Assembly (NCBI RefSeq): GCF_035046485.1
Contig: NC_085137.1
Span: forward strand, 135,722,703-135,786,702
Reading direction: 5' to 3'
DNA length: 64,000 bases
Source: Aedes albopictus
Taxonomy: Eukaryota; Arthropoda; Insecta; Diptera; Culicidae
Shown piece after piece: positions 1 to 11,040 of this stretch. Under the pieces are notes generated by a model, which was not told where the DNA came from, did not search any database, and saw only the letters and a program-made list of their open reading frames with translations. The translations under genes were made by a program, and so were the position numbers. The stretch's first letter is position 1. Every line of letters begins with the position of its first letter.

Positions 1-430
1 TTTCCACTACTGAGCGGAAGTTGTAGCGGCACACGTACCTTCCATCATACATACAGTAGGTACAACGCATCACCTTGTCTATAAATATTTCGATTAAACA
101 AAATTCAACATAGGACTAGCAACAGAGATCCACCCCGTCCGGCGTGCTGACTGCATCGGCTTTCCTAAATCCATCCAACACAACCAGCACCCACCATGGC
201 ATTCCATATCTAGTCTCAGTCTAGCTGGCAGTGCCAGTCAATAAACGGCGCGGCGTCTCCGACCGACGACCCAGCAGCAACAGCAATACCCTGTGCACGG
301 TTTATTTGCGTAAATCAATCCCCCGCCCAAACTATAGGAACTGAATCCGTCCGGTGTGATGGAATGGAATAAGGAGATATTGATATAAAATACAACGTTC
401 CTTTCATTATTTTTCCCTCCCAAAGATTTC
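1..430. other. Intergenic sequence, no gene recognised
   Basis: Nothing coding is supported here. Short open frames exist but lack codon-level or domain support. The sequence looks single-copy within the window and gives way to a short stretch of degenerate TTCC/GGAA-type repeat at about 430-590. Confidence 0.5.
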
Positions 431-590
431 ACGAGGAACCTGCAGGAGTTCCGGGATTTCTTCCAGAGGGTTTCCTGGCATTACTCCCTGTAAGTTCCTC
501 GCACAATTTCTCCTACTGTAACATCTGCATTTTCAGTAAGACATTTTAGGATTGGTAGGACTTCTCCTAAGGTTCCTTCCGGGAACTTAT
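430..590. repeat. Short degenerate GGAATTCC/TTTCC-type repeat tract
   Basis: Repeated words such as caggagttcc, gggatttcttcc and gggtttcctgg recur at roughly 24-bp spacing. This matches, in weaker form, the large 24-bp-period arrays at 17.9-19.0, 44.6-49.5 and 55.3-62.3 kb. Confidence 0.5.
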
Positions 591-690
591 TTCAGTTGCA
601 TAATGAACAAGTGCGGAAAAGCAAGACATTATGATACCGAAATAAGTTATATGAAATTGAAATTATGATACTGAATTGCATGAAGCATAT
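588..690. mobile_element. Fragment of the MITE family at 14010-14360
   Basis: The words cagttgcataatgaac, cattatgatacc, aaataagttatat and aattatgatactgaattgcat occur in the same order as in the right half of the 14.0-14.4 kb element, so this is a partial, diverged second copy. No ends or target duplication are visible. Confidence 0.55.
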
Positions 691-855
691 GTGTTTTCAT
701 TATGGACACTATGCATACCATGGACTATACATAATTTTAGAGTTCCTAATGGTATACGCATTCTAGCTCATCCTCCCCTAGGTATAAATCGCACATGAAT
801 ATCGTAGATACCGAAAAAACCGAATTTGTTTAGCGAATTCATACAACATCCACGA

Positions 856-3025
856 CGCACACTGGGGCAGAACTGAAAATACATGGAAAAAACCTCTAGC
901 TCGTCGAGATGTCGAGATACTCATTTGGTGTCTTCAGAGAAAATATTTCTATGAACATGGTCGATATTCTGAGCGGTAGTCAATTTTTCTTACGTTATTC
1001 GCATAAAAGTCCTATAAGTCATTTTGGACAAATTACATTTTAGCGATATGGTGTCTTCGGCAAAGTTGTTCGGCTATTTATGCTGACAAAGTTTGCTGAA
1101 GATGTCAAATTTCCAAAGCCTACTATTCTTGAGATATTAACCGATTTATAAAATACCTACCTAAAATCGAAATTTTTCATTAAAATACGTTTTTAAACAA
1201 ATTTAATGTCCGTTTTTGAGTTATAATAACGAAAAATACTAAAATAAAACATATATCGAGGAAATTTGTTGGAAAACATAAAATATACATTGATTTTATA
1301 TAGAAAGTTCCCGAAAATCACGCAAAATGTATATAGGACGATCTTGCAGTCGGGCAAGTTCGGGCAAGTTTTTTTCATCGGCAATCACCTAAAAAATACA
1401 TTAGCTTTCATTTAAAAAATTTTCACAGACATGATATTTAATGATTTTTTATAAATTGAGTTCGAAGTTTTGCTGTGTTGGGTAAATTAGTACAAAACTT
1501 ATGTTCAGAAAATACTACGTTTTAAGATGCCAAGTGAACCATAAAAGGTATAAATACAATCTAGTAATAGATTTAGTTGTTTCTTATCTCCAAACAAATT
1601 GTAAAACACAAAAATGTCCCAAATGCCGCCAATAAAAGCATGCCATGATTTTATCGTTCGTTAATGATTTATTCACACGTAATGGTGTATTTGCGTGATG
1701 ATTCAACGACTATTTTACAACACATCCAGATTTTGTAGAGATCTAGACATATGTTTGCTTCCTGTGATGGCCACTAATTTGAAAGACAGCTAAATAATAC
1801 AGGAATCAAATAACAAAGAATAGTTATTCACTGGTATATTTCTGATGAATTGTTATTAATTTTGCTTAGTACGCAAAATATTTAAATATTCAGTACGTAC
1901 GACTAGGGTAAAATAATTGAAAAACTTTTCTACATTTTTTACCCACATGCTTTTGAGTTTTTAGATCATTGAATACATTTATTTATGCTTATAACCATGG
2001 GCGAAACTACGGATTTTTGCCAGGGGGTGCACTACAATCAATTATTCATTAGTTCATACATTCATCATTCACCGCCCCATATCTCACAGCAATGCAACAA
2101 AATTGTAGGGGGTGCCTGGCACCCCCGGCACCCCCAGTAGTTTCGCCTATGCTTATAACTCTCCACATTTTTTTTAATATCTCTATTAAATAAGATAATA
2201 ATCATACAATCAAAAAATATTCATGATGTGTGATTGTATAACGTATTGACGAATGATAAAACCAAAGCATGCTTTCACTGGCGTTTGAGACATTTTTGTG
2301 TTTTACAATTTGTTTGGAACAACTAAATCTATGACTAGATTGTATTTATACCTTTTATGGTTCACTAGTATTTTGTGAACATGAATTTTGTACTAATTTA
2401 CCCAAAACAGTAAACTTTGAACTCAATTTATAAAAAATCATTAAATATCATGTCTGTGAAATTTTTTTACATGAAAGCTAATGTATTTTTTAGGTGATTG
2501 CCGATGAAAAAACTTGCCCGAACTTGCCCGACTGCAGGAACGTCTTATATACATTTTGCGTGATTTTCGGGAACTTTCTACATAAAATCAATGTATATTT
2601 TATTTTTTCCAACAAATTTCCTCGATACATATTTTATTTTAGTATTTTTCATTATTATAACTCGAAAACGGACATTAAATTTGTTTAAAAACGTATTTTA
2701 ATGAAAAATTTCGATTTTAGATAGGTACTTTATAAATCGGTTAATATCTCAAGAATAGTAGGCTTTGGAAATTTGACGTCTTCAGCAAACTTTGTCAGCA
2801 TAAATAGCCGAACAACTTTGCCGAAGACATCATATCGCTAAAATGTAATTTGTCCAAAATGACTTATAGGACTTTTATGCGAATAACGTAAGAAAAATTG
2901 ACTACCGCTCAGAATATCGACCATATTCATAGAAATATTTTCTCTGAAGACACCAAATGAGTATCTCAACATCTCGACGAACTAGAGGTTTTTTCCATGT
3001 ATTTTCAGTTCTGCCCCAGTGTGCG
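856..3025. mobile_element. Foldback DNA element with ~0.8-kb inverted arms
   Basis: Left arm (856 to about 1690) and right arm (about 2240 to 3025) are near-perfect inverted copies, beginning CGCACACTGGGGCAGAAC and ending with its complement. The flanks carry a repeated acga (852-855 and 3026-3029), so a 4-bp target duplication is likely. A 5-bp cgacg is possible if the terminus is set two bases further in. No transposase is encoded; the open frames in the arms are mirror copies of each other. The arms contain the module ttttagcgatat followed by gtcttcggcaaagttg, also found in other foldbacks of this window. The loop is occupied by a separate hAT-type MITE. Confidence 0.85.
1996..2151. mobile_element. 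hAT-type MITE nested in the foldback loop
   Basis: A 156-bp element with terminal inverted repeats CATGGGCGAAACTAC and GTAGTTTCGCCTATG is flanked by a perfect 8-bp duplication cttataac (1988-1995 and 2152-2159). An 8-bp duplication with CA...TG ends is the hAT superfamily signature. The interior is rich in GGGGGTGC/GCACCCCC words. It has no coding capacity. Confidence 0.85.
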
Positions 3026-3040
3026 ACGACAACACACCGA

Positions 3041-3526
3041 ATGCACCCCACGCAACCATACGGCACGGACCAGCCAACAGAGGAGTTCATTGAAAAGTTC
3101 ACGGAATTCAAATGTCCTGGCTTTCGCCTCACAACGACCGGCGGACGACCCGAAATAGGTAGTAGGTGCATAGCGGACGAGCGAAAAATAGCCTTTGTAA
3201 CGTGGAGTCCGGAGATTCCGCGAAGGGATTCCTGCACCGTTGCATTATATAGGCTAGAGCACCGAGGGGATCGATTATGCAAATTAGCGGAAAATATCCT
3301 GAATCGGGAAGCGTGCCACCCGTCCGTCGTCGTACACATAGGCGGTATGTGTGGAACACGCGAATCTAAACGTGGAAGCATAAATATAATGGATAAAGGA
3401 CGCTTGTTGCCAGCTGGAACGGATGTTCGCAAGTTCGTCGCTTGTTGTAGGGTGCTACTCTTTGAGCGTTGTTCGTTGAAGAATGTTGTGTTGCATGCCG
3501 GTACCTACTTGTTTAAAGTGAGATAA
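3041..3526 (+). CDS. Unrecognised ORF, 161 codons, possible gene fragment
   Basis: This is an uninterrupted frame from an ATG just right of the foldback element to a TGA. It is moderately GC-rich and not repeated elsewhere in the window. The product contains the stretches EFKCPGFRLTTTGGRPEIG, KIAFVTWSPEIPRRDSC and PSVVVHIGGMCGTRESKRG, with seven or more cysteines, no obvious signal peptide and no membrane segment. I recognise no family. The frame is open further upstream only through the transposon arm (from 2957), so a native 5' part may have been cut off by the insertion. It could be a conserved exon, a domesticated or viral-like relic, or chance. An overlapping antisense frame (2902-3432) is less convincing because it also runs into the arm. 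Confidence 0.35.
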   Translation: MHPTQPYGTDQPTEEFIEKFTEFKCPGFRLTTTGGRPEIGSRCIADERKIAFVTWSPEIPRRDSCTVALYRLEHRGDRLCKLAENILNREACHPSVVVHIGGMCGTRESKRGSINIMDKGRLLPAGTDVRKFVACCRVLLFERCSLKNVVLHAGTYLFKVR

Positions 3527-4030
3527 TGTACATTCTACGTGCGACAACACTTTGTAGCCACCAAAGTATTGAAGGAAATAGTTACGACCATGGGCGATAC
3601 TTTGAAATAGTTTTTCTGTCGTGCAATTCAGTAGAATTGGATTCACAACCATTTTAAATTTATGGTGCGTGTAGCTTTCTCTCCATTCTTGTTCTCTGTA
3701 CGATAGGCAATTTTTAAGAATGATATTTTAGATCCTACATAAAAAGAAATTATTTTCTACTCTTAAAAAAATAATAAAATACTGCAATTTTCTAGATTCA
3801 GTGGCCAGATTCAGAACAGGTTCATGGCCGAACCTTATTAACCATGATCCTTGCCATGATCTAATGTTACACGTCAACCGATGCTGCCAAAATAAAAGAT
3901 ATAGGGAACTTTTTCAGCCTACTAAAAGCTCTCGAAAATAAAATACCACATGGTGACATCAAAACCCATATTGGCGTCTTCAACAAAAAGATTGGTTCAG
4001 ACAAATCGGATTAACAGCACGTCATGGGAC
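3527..4030. other. Noncoding AT-rich sequence
   Basis: No gene, clear repeat pair or terminal structure was found. An A-rich tract lies at about 3738-3790. Confidence 0.4.
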
Positions 4031-4163
4031 CTCAAGCAATACACATGGATACAAAACAGTCACGGCAGCGCTTGAGGGGGGTGGCACAGAAGTCACTGTG
4101 ACTTACTGCGCAACCCTTGCATGCGCTGCCGTGACTGTTTTGTAATCATGTGTGTTGCTTGAG
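4031..4163. mobile_element. Short palindromic MITE-like hairpin
   Basis: CTCAAGCAATACACATG...ACAAAACAGTCACGGCAGCGC at the left is matched by its inverted complement at the right, ending TGTTGCTTGAG. The total span is 133 bp with arms of about 44 bp. No unambiguous target duplication is visible, so it could also be a solitary hairpin of an older element. Confidence 0.6.
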
Positions 4164-4224
4164 ACGCTATGCTCAACGAAAACTGAGCGAGAATAAAGAG
4201 CTGCTTGCATAACTGTGTAACGTA

Positions 4225-4735
4225 TAACGTATAAAGCTCTCTTCAAAGTGACCGTTAACCGGATACACTTGTTAAAATGTTGAAAGCTTCCAATATCTTG
4301 ATAGCCAAATGGCAACCGATGGCGGTATAGGTACACGGATCATGAAGGCGAGTGCTGCTTTTGCGGATTTAAGAAGAGTACGGAAAATAATCAATTTATT
4401 CGACGCACCAAATCAAACGTGAAATCTGTGGTGCTGTACGCCAGTGAAACCTGGTGTGTATCAGTGGAGAACACTCAACGGTTGCAGCAGTTGCAGGTCT
4501 TCATCAATAGATTTATAATTCGTTCATGGTGGCCTCAAAATTGGATCTCCAATGTGGAGCACCATCGTCGATATCATCAAAAGCGGATAGCGAATGAAAT
4601 ACGAGAGCGCAAATGGATGTGGGTCGGTCACACTCTACGCAGGGGTGGGAACGAAATTTGCAAGCAAGCGTTAGCTTGAAATCCAGGACGAAGCGATAAC
4701 GGGCAATCGACCAGGATGGAGAATTTTTAAATTCC
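4225..4735 (+). pseudogene. RTE-like LINE reverse transcriptase, C-terminal relic
   Basis: Conceptual translation gives ESFQYLDSQMATDGG, then the thumb/C-terminal region with VVLYASETWCVSVENTQR, IIRSWWPQNWISNVE and RKWMWVGHTLRRGGNEIC. This arrangement is characteristic of RTE-type endonuclease-reverse transcriptases common in arthropods. At least one frameshift (near 4415) separates the upstream and downstream parts, and the 5' two thirds are missing. The same family is present on the - strand as the target of the Ty3/gypsy element (32690-32783 plus 38373-38565). Confidence 0.8.
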
Positions 4736-4784
4736 GCCATAGGTACTCAGGACTGATAGTAAGTAGTACCCCAAGTGATGGGGT

Positions 4785-6800
4785 CTAGTTATTTAGCACT
4801 GTATTGTAGGAAATGCCTTCTTCCAGCACAGCCTCCCGTATCGTTACACCTGGAGAGCACCACAACAAACGGAATCGCAAATCGACCTCGTTCTGTTTGA
4901 TGGACGACACTTCTCCGGCATTAACGACGTCAGGACCTATCGAGGCGCCAATATCGACTCTGATCACTACCTGGTGATGGTTAAACTGCGCCCAAAGCTC
5001 TCCGTTATTAACAATGTACAGTACCGGCGGCCGCCCCGCTACGATCTAGAGCGACTGAAGCAACCGGATGTCGCCACCACATACGCGCAGAATCTCGAGG
5101 CAGCGATGCCGGACGAGGGTGTGTTCGATGTGGCCCCTCTAGAGGACTGCTGGAGTACAGTCAAAGCAGCCATCAACAACGCAGCTAAGAGCACTATCAT
5201 GTAGAAAATCAGTCGACGAAACGATTGGTTCGACGAGGAGTGCAGAACGGTTCTGGAGAAAAACGATGCAGCGCGGGCGGTAATGCTGCAGCATGGAATC
5301 CGACAGAATTTGGAACGTTACAAACAGAAGCGGAAACAGCAGACCCGCCACTTTCGGGAGAAAAAGCGCCGTCTGGAAGAAGCGGAGTGTGAAGAAATGT
5401 ACTGCTGTGCCGTTCCCAAGAAACACGGAAGTTTTATCAGAAACTTAACGCATCCCGCAACGGCTTCGTGCCGCGAGCCGAAATATGCAGTGATAAAGAC
5501 GGAGGCATCTTGACGGACGGACGTGAGGTGATCGAAAGGTGGAAGCAGCACTTCGACGAGCACCTGAATGGCGAAGATAATGTAGGCACGGAAGACCAAG
5601 GCAGCGGAGGAAATGACTATGTTGGTGCAGCAGAGGACGGGAACGAACCTACTCCCACGCTGAGGGAAGTTAAGGATGCCATCCACCAGCTCAAAAACAA
5701 CAAAGCGGCTGGTAAGGATGGTATCGCAGCAGAATTCATCAAGATGGGCCCGGAAAAGCTAGTCACCTGTCTGCACCAATTAGTAGTCAAGATCTGGGAA
5801 ACCGAACAGCTACCGGAGGAGTGGAAGGAAGTGATAATCTGTCCCATCCACAAGAAAGGCAACAAGTTAATGTGTAAAAATTTTCGAGCGATCACCATTT
5901 TGAATGCCGCCTACAAAGTGCTATCCCAGATCATCTTCCGTCGTCTTTCACCTAAAGTAAATGAGTTCGTGGGAAGTTACCAAGCCGGTTTCATCGACGG
6001 CCGGTCGACAACGGATCAGATCTTTACCTCCAGAAATGCCCTGAATACCAGGTCCGAACTCACCACATGTTCATCGACTTCAAAGCGGCATACGACAGTA
6101 TCGACCGCACAGAGCTATGGAAAATCATGGAAGAGAACAGCTTTTCCGGGAAGCTTACCAGACTGATAAGAGCAACGATGGACGGTGTGCATAACAGCGT
6201 AAGGATTTCGGGTGAACTATTAAGTTCATTCGAATCTCGATTGGGACTACGACATAGTGATTGATTTTCCTGCCTACTATTCAACATCGCCCTGGAAGGT
6301 GTTATGCGACGAGCCGGGCACAACAGCTAGGGTACGATCTTCATGAAATCCGGCCAATTTTTATGTTTTGCGGATGACATGGATATTATTGTCAGAACAT
6401 TTGGAACGGTGCCAGAACTGTACACCCGGCTGAAACGTGATGCAGCAAAGGTCGGACTGGTGGTGAATGCGGAAAAGAAAAGACAAAGAACATGCTGGTA
6501 GGTGGGACTGAGCGAGGCAGGACAACTCTTGGCAGCGATGTTACGATGGACGGGGATATTTTCGAGGTGGTAAAAGAATTCGTCTACCTCGGTTCCTTGC
6601 CAATGGCTGACTGTAACGTGAGCCGTGAAATACGAAGGCGCATTATCAGTGGACGTCGTGCCTACTATGGGCTCCACAAGAAACTGCGGTCAAAAAAAGA
6701 TTCAACCTCGCACCAAATGTACCTTGTACAAGATGTACAAGATGCTTATAAGACCGGTGGTTCTCTACGGACACGAGACATCCCAAGTAACCAAAAGTTC
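4785..6800 (+). pseudogene. RTE-clade LINE copy A (JAM1-like), degraded ORF2
   Basis: The copy starts inside the apurinic-type endonuclease domain (IDLVLFDGRHFSGINDVRTY, then NIDSDHYLVM with the catalytic SDH). It continues through the linker (RRNDWFDEEC) into the reverse transcriptase: ETEQLPEEWKEVIICPIHKK, YQAGFIDGRSTTDQIF, FIDFKAAYDSIDRTELW and, at about 6364, FADDMDII (active-site Asp pair). It ends near LIRPVVLYGHET. Stops and frameshifts break it (for example TAG near 5203, a shift near 5460 and a stop near 6262). The 3' end from about 6800 is replaced by unrelated sequence. Copies B (38.8-40.9 kb) and C (42.5-44.6 kb, - strand) are relatives. Confidence 0.88.
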
Positions 6801-6839
6801 AGATAAAAGGGTACTTTATAAGCTAAGCAGCTTGTTCGA

Positions 6840-7340
6840 GGTCGCTCATTAGCCTTCTAAGCAGCTTCATTTTTAAGTAATTTTGGAACTTGAAAGTTCA
6901 CATAAGCACGCTGGATAGCCTTCTAAGCAGCTTCTGACAGAACTTTGTCAAAATTCATGCAGAAACTAAAATGTGTTTTTCAGAATCACACCCTGTTGGT
7001 GGGGGTGTGATTCACGTCTGGAAATTGCTACTGATAATTATAATTTCATTACATTCACGCTGTGGAAAGTTGCCTTCACAGCTCGCTCACGACTTTGGTA
7101 TACGTTTGCGACCCCAATGTTATTCGGCAAATTTTCAGATACAACTACAAGGTTTAATTTCATCCATACATTGTTTTTCGATAGCATGCTTCTGAACTGA
7201 GATAATAGCAAATGAATGTAAATCTTTGCAAATGAAAGGTCGCAACCTTGGTTTAGACAACCAAGTTATTAAAGAACCAAAATACGAATTACATAAAAGA
7301 AAACAGAATAAAATTATGTAGACGTAATCAACGTAAAAAT
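6840..7340. mobile_element. Diverged MITE-like segment related to 55785-56139
   Basis: The reverse complement of about 7080-7200 shares cagttcagaagcatgctat, cttgtagttgtatctgaaaa and tttgccgaataa with the element at 55785-56139, in the same order. A small duplicated phrase ccttctaagcagcttc occurs at about 6852 and 6918. The ends are not clear. No coding region is supported. Confidence 0.45.
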
Positions 7341-7374
7341 GAGGCATTTATTTATTATTATTATATATGGTCTT

Positions 7375-7722
7375 AGAGAAATTCCAAGGGGTCTGAGAGG
7401 TGATTTAGGCGGTCTCAGGGGGTTCTAGAGGGTAGAAGTAGTTTAGGGGGTCCCAAGGGATCCTTGAGAGGTCTTATGTCTGTTCCAAGAGACCTCAGGG
7501 AGATTTCAGGGGATCTTAGAGACACTTCAAGGGGTGCCCAAGGGGTTTTGGGGGTTCCATGGTGTTTAAGGTGTCTTCAAGGTGTCTCATGGACGTTCCA
7601 GAAGGTTTCAGGGGCGTTTCAGGGGAATCCAGAGGGTCTGTGGCGCACTTCAAGGGGTCTCAGGGGAATCCCAGGGAGTATTAGGAGCGCTTCAAGAGGT
7701 CTTAGGTAAGTTTCAAGGGGTC
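7375..7722. repeat. 21-bp-period degenerate repeat (TTTCAGGGG type)
   Basis: Words such as ggggtctcagg, tttcagggg and cttcaaggggtct recur every ~21 bp. Because 21 is a multiple of three, the array gives a long open frame whose product repeats every seven residues (for example KVSGAFQ, GNPEGLW, RTSRGLR, GIPGSIR). I treat that as an artefact of the repeat, not a gene. The array is cut at its right end by the DD37E transposon. Confidence 0.75.
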
Positions 7723-8209
7723 TAAGGACTGTATCGTTAATTATGAGTACACCTTTGAGGCTCTGTATTAAAATGACTATGCCTTATTTTGTTAACTGCT
7801 TTGTGTCTATGTGTTGCTAACGTTGTAAACAAACGATAACCTTCATTAAAAGTTAAAGTTTTTCCTCAAGTGGAACAATGCGAGGGTTTACGGAGGAGAA
7901 GCGAAAATCGATTGTGACCAGGCACTGCAAGGAAAAATGATCATCGCTAAGAAAATTAGCAAAAATTGAATGTGTTAGGGTTTTTGTGTCCAAAATGCTA
8001 TCAAACGATTCGGTATGCATAACACACTGAAAGACTTACCCGGACGCGGCAAAAAACAGGTGCGTCCAAGTCAAATTTGGACAGCAAAACTTGCAAAATC
8101 GTTGAAGGAAAATAGGAGGTATCCATTAGAGATTAAGCAAAAAAGTGTGAAACGACTGTTGGTATGGTTCAACAAGCCAAGGAGCGTAATAGGACAGATC
8201 GGCGAAGTA

Positions 8210-8527
8210 CTAGATTTGTAGTAATGAGCTGATTTTTTGTATGGTGAGAAGATCAATTCTCCGTTTCTGCAAAGAAATGGTGCAAAAAGCGTGGGTATTA
8301 TGATTCCTTGCCTAATTTGATGCTGTTTGAGCAAAACTTTGGGCAACAGTGTTGTTGTTTTCTCCATTTCTTGCAACATAAACAACATAGTTAAACAAAG
8401 TTTTGCTCAAACAGCATAAAATTAGGCAAGGAATCATAATACCCACGCTTTTTGCACCATTTCTTTGCAGAAACGGAGAATTGACCTTCTCACCATACAA
8501 AAATTCAGCTCATTACTACAAATCTAG
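8210..8527. mobile_element. TA-flanked palindromic MITE inside the transposase
   Basis: A 318-bp near-complete palindrome begins CTAGATTTGTAGTAATGAGC and ends with its complement, with TA at 8208-8209 and 8528-8529. Arms extend through cttctcaccatac and ttgcctaatt to a short loop near 8340-8395. Excision plus one TA restores the transposase frame, which confirms the boundaries. Confidence 0.88.
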
Positions 8528-8819
8528 TACTACACCGAACGTGCCCCATTCCCCGAAGACCTACCCAAAACAGAAATGTCCAAAACGCAGTCAAATTCTG
8601 GCGGATTATGTGAAAACTCAGGCTTGGAAGCTGTACGACGATGTTTTGAGGAAAAATTGCATGTGCATATTCATGGATGATGAAACGTATGTCAAATTGG
8701 ACTACAAGGTATTTCCAGGGGCACGGCACGGATTTTCACTGTTAAGCATGGCACGGATGTTACGAATTGGGAGAAATCGATTTTTTGCGAAAAAAAATGG
8801 GAAAATGTGTTGATTAGGC

Positions 8820-9203
8820 CAGGCTTGTCCGCACTGAGCGCGTGAAAATTCTGCTCTTTTGATTTACACCACCAAAACCATAATATTTATGCAACCTTCC
8901 TATCTTACCTGATAGAAGGATGTTTGAATATCCTAAATGTCATTTCGAACTGTCAAAAAATCGCGCCACAGTGCCGCACTGAGCGCGCAAAGAGAAATTC
9001 ACTGGGGTGAATTCACCCGGGTGAAATTCTCTTTGCACGCACAGTGTGGCACTGCGGTGCGATTTTTTGACAGTTTGAAATGAAATTTAGGATATTCAAA
9101 CATCCTTCTATCAGGTAAGATAGGATGATTGCATAAATATGATGATTTTGATGGTGTAAATCCAAAGAGCAGAATTTTCATGCGCTCAGTGCGGACAAGC
9201 CTG
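8820..9203. mobile_element. hAT-type MITE inside the transposase
   Basis: A 384-bp palindrome with ends CAGGCTTGTCCGCACTGAGC and its complement is flanked by a perfect 8-bp duplication gattaggc (8812-8819 and 9204-9211). The 8-bp duplication and CAGG start indicate a hAT-mobilised element. The centre is the self-complementary ttcacccgggtgaa region around 9005-9020. Confidence 0.9.
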
Positions 9204-9775
9204 GATTAGGCAAGCAATTTGTCAATGTGGTATGAAATCGTCACCTTTCTTCACCGTCCCAGGTATGAACGTCGAAATATACCGGAAGGAATGTCTCCAG
9301 AAACATATTCTGCCACTCATCTGAAAGCACAAAGGTCCTACATTACTTTGGCCGGATTTGGCATCCTGCCACTATGCGCGTGACACCTTTGACAGGTATG
9401 AAGTAAACAATGTTCAATTTGTGGAAAAGGCAATGAATCCTCTAAATTGCCCGTAAATAAGGCTCATTGAGAAATAGTTAACTTTGATGAAAGGGAAACT
9501 ACGGAAAAAGGATAGAGGAGCAGAGGACGTCACAAAATTCAAGAAAAACTGGGTCAACGTATGCAAAGCCATCGTCGGAACGGTTGTCCAAAACCTTATG
9601 AAGACACCAAGAAGAAAGTGCGAGAGGTGGCAAGATCCACGAAAAATTAAATATACAATCATGTCATGGGCTTTGGTCAATGAACAATGTAATTGAATTT
9701 AATTTACAAAATAAATAAAACATTTTGAAATACAGCAATTTTAAGGTGTACTCATAATTAACGATACAGTCCTTA

Positions 9776-10239
9776 AGTGGCTTTTCAGGGAGGGAAGGGG
9801 GGGTCCGTTATAGCGATTAAGGGGCCGCGAGGAGAATATGCTGATAGAGTCGTGACGTCGCGTCGGTCTACCGGGTTGGAAAAGGTCCCTGGCATGGCCG
9901 GGGCAGGTGGAGGCCCCCTATCGGTACGTCCTTCTGTGTGCTGGCTGATAGGGCCTTACTTATGGGAAGATCAAATCACTGTGCTCGCGGTATCAGTTCT
10001 TGATACTTGCTGTGCAGTTGGAAACAGGCGTGGCGCCAACCCTAGTCATTGATATTCGTTCCTGCAGGCTACGCAGCTAATCTTTAGGATGTGATGTGTA
10101 CTAGTAATGTCTTCTTGGTGGTTCCGGTGAGACTAAGGGTTTGGTTTGCATGGGAATGTTGTTTAGCGGGTTGAAGAAAGCCCCTTGTTGAGGTGTCTGT
10201 AAAGCATATTATCCCCCATAGTTTATAAGAAAAAAAGGG
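9776..10239. other. Unclassified sequence between repeat blocks
   Basis: A comparatively GC-rich stretch follows the DD37E element. A 91-codon frame (9777-10052) is present but starts at the edge of a repeat and has no recognisable motif. It may be part of an unrecognised retroelement. Confidence 0.35.
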
Positions 10240-10620
10240 GGGCTCCATGAAGTTGCTCGGGTGCTTCAGAGGTAGGTTAGGGAGTTCTAGTGGGTTTCAA
10301 GGGGTACATGGAGGTTCAGGAGCGATTCAGGAGGTCTCAGGGGCGTTTCAGGGAGTCTCAAATGATTACAGGTTGTCACGAGGTGTATCAGCAGGTTTAT
10401 GGGGTGCTTCTAGAGATCTCAGGGACGTTCCAGAGGGATCAGGAACTTTTTAGGAGATCCAAAGAGGCTTCTAGAGGGTATCTGGAGGTCTCAGGAGCGT
10501 ATCAGGGGTATCAGGAGGTGTAAACGCCCTTAAAAGGCTGCATAGACTCAATGAAATCCTCTTGAAACGTCTTGAAACAACCTCGAAAGGCTCCCTAGAC
10601 CTCTCCAGGAAATCTCTTGT
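10240..10620. repeat. 21-bp-period degenerate repeat
   Basis: Same word family as 7375-7722 (ggtctcaggagcg, gggcgtttcaggg). The right end switches to the complementary strand (cctcttgaaacgtcttgaaac), so the array contains an internal inversion near 10530. Confidence 0.7.
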
Positions 10621-11040
10621 AAAGTCCCTGAAATGCCTTTTCTTTTGATATAAATGTAATATCTTCTTTGTTTCAAAACATTTATCCTGGAATCTTTTTC
10701 AAAGTCAAGGGAAATAGTTGTGTTAAGAAATGCATGAATATCCCCCTTTCACCCTCCCGCCTTTTTTCTGAAATACGTGGCTTATTTTTGTATTATTTAT
10801 AGATCCTACATGTTTTTGCTTAAGTTTCTTAAGTTTGTTATTTATCAATAGGTTTGACTGATCCTACATTGTTGTAGCTAGAGCTCTATAACTTGGAGTC
10901 CGTGTCAGGGAAATGTTTGTATCTCTAGTACTTAACCGCTGCACGAAATGGCCTGAAAGTTGGCAATCAAAGTGGGATTGCATTTCATGGGCCTCTATTC
11001 TGCCAGAACCCTATAAATGTACATTAAAATTATGGGAATA
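10621..11040. other. Noncoding AT-rich sequence
   Basis: No gene and no clear repeat boundary were seen. Confidence 0.4.

Larger units (their letters stand above)
7877..9696 (+). pseudogene. DD37E transposase, interrupted
   Basis: N-terminal DNA-binding part: about 7877-8207, with frameshifts. Catalytic part: MDDETYVKLDYK at about 8674-8709 (first Asp), WPDLASCHYAR (second Asp, GAT at 9355) and IRLIEK (Glu, GAG at 9469). Exactly 37 codons lie between the second Asp and the Glu, which defines DD37E. Stops at TAA (about 9454) and TAG (about 9475) and two inserted MITEs inactivate it. Removing the first MITE plus one TA rejoins the frame at codons for DRRST/TPNVPH. The C terminus LRKKDRGAEDVTKFKKNW remains open to about 9693. 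Confidence 0.88.
7725..9773 (+). mobile_element. Tc1/mariner-type DD37E transposon
   Basis: Terminal inverted repeats AGGACTGTATCGTTAATTA and the complement are flanked by TA on both sides (7723-7724 and 9774-9775). Total span is 2049 bp, of which about 700 bp are two nested MITEs with their duplications. It belongs to the Tc1/mariner cut-and-paste superfamily and encodes a broken transposase. It sits at the end of a 21-bp-period repeat array. Its two nested insertions record a clear order of arrival. Confidence 0.92.
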
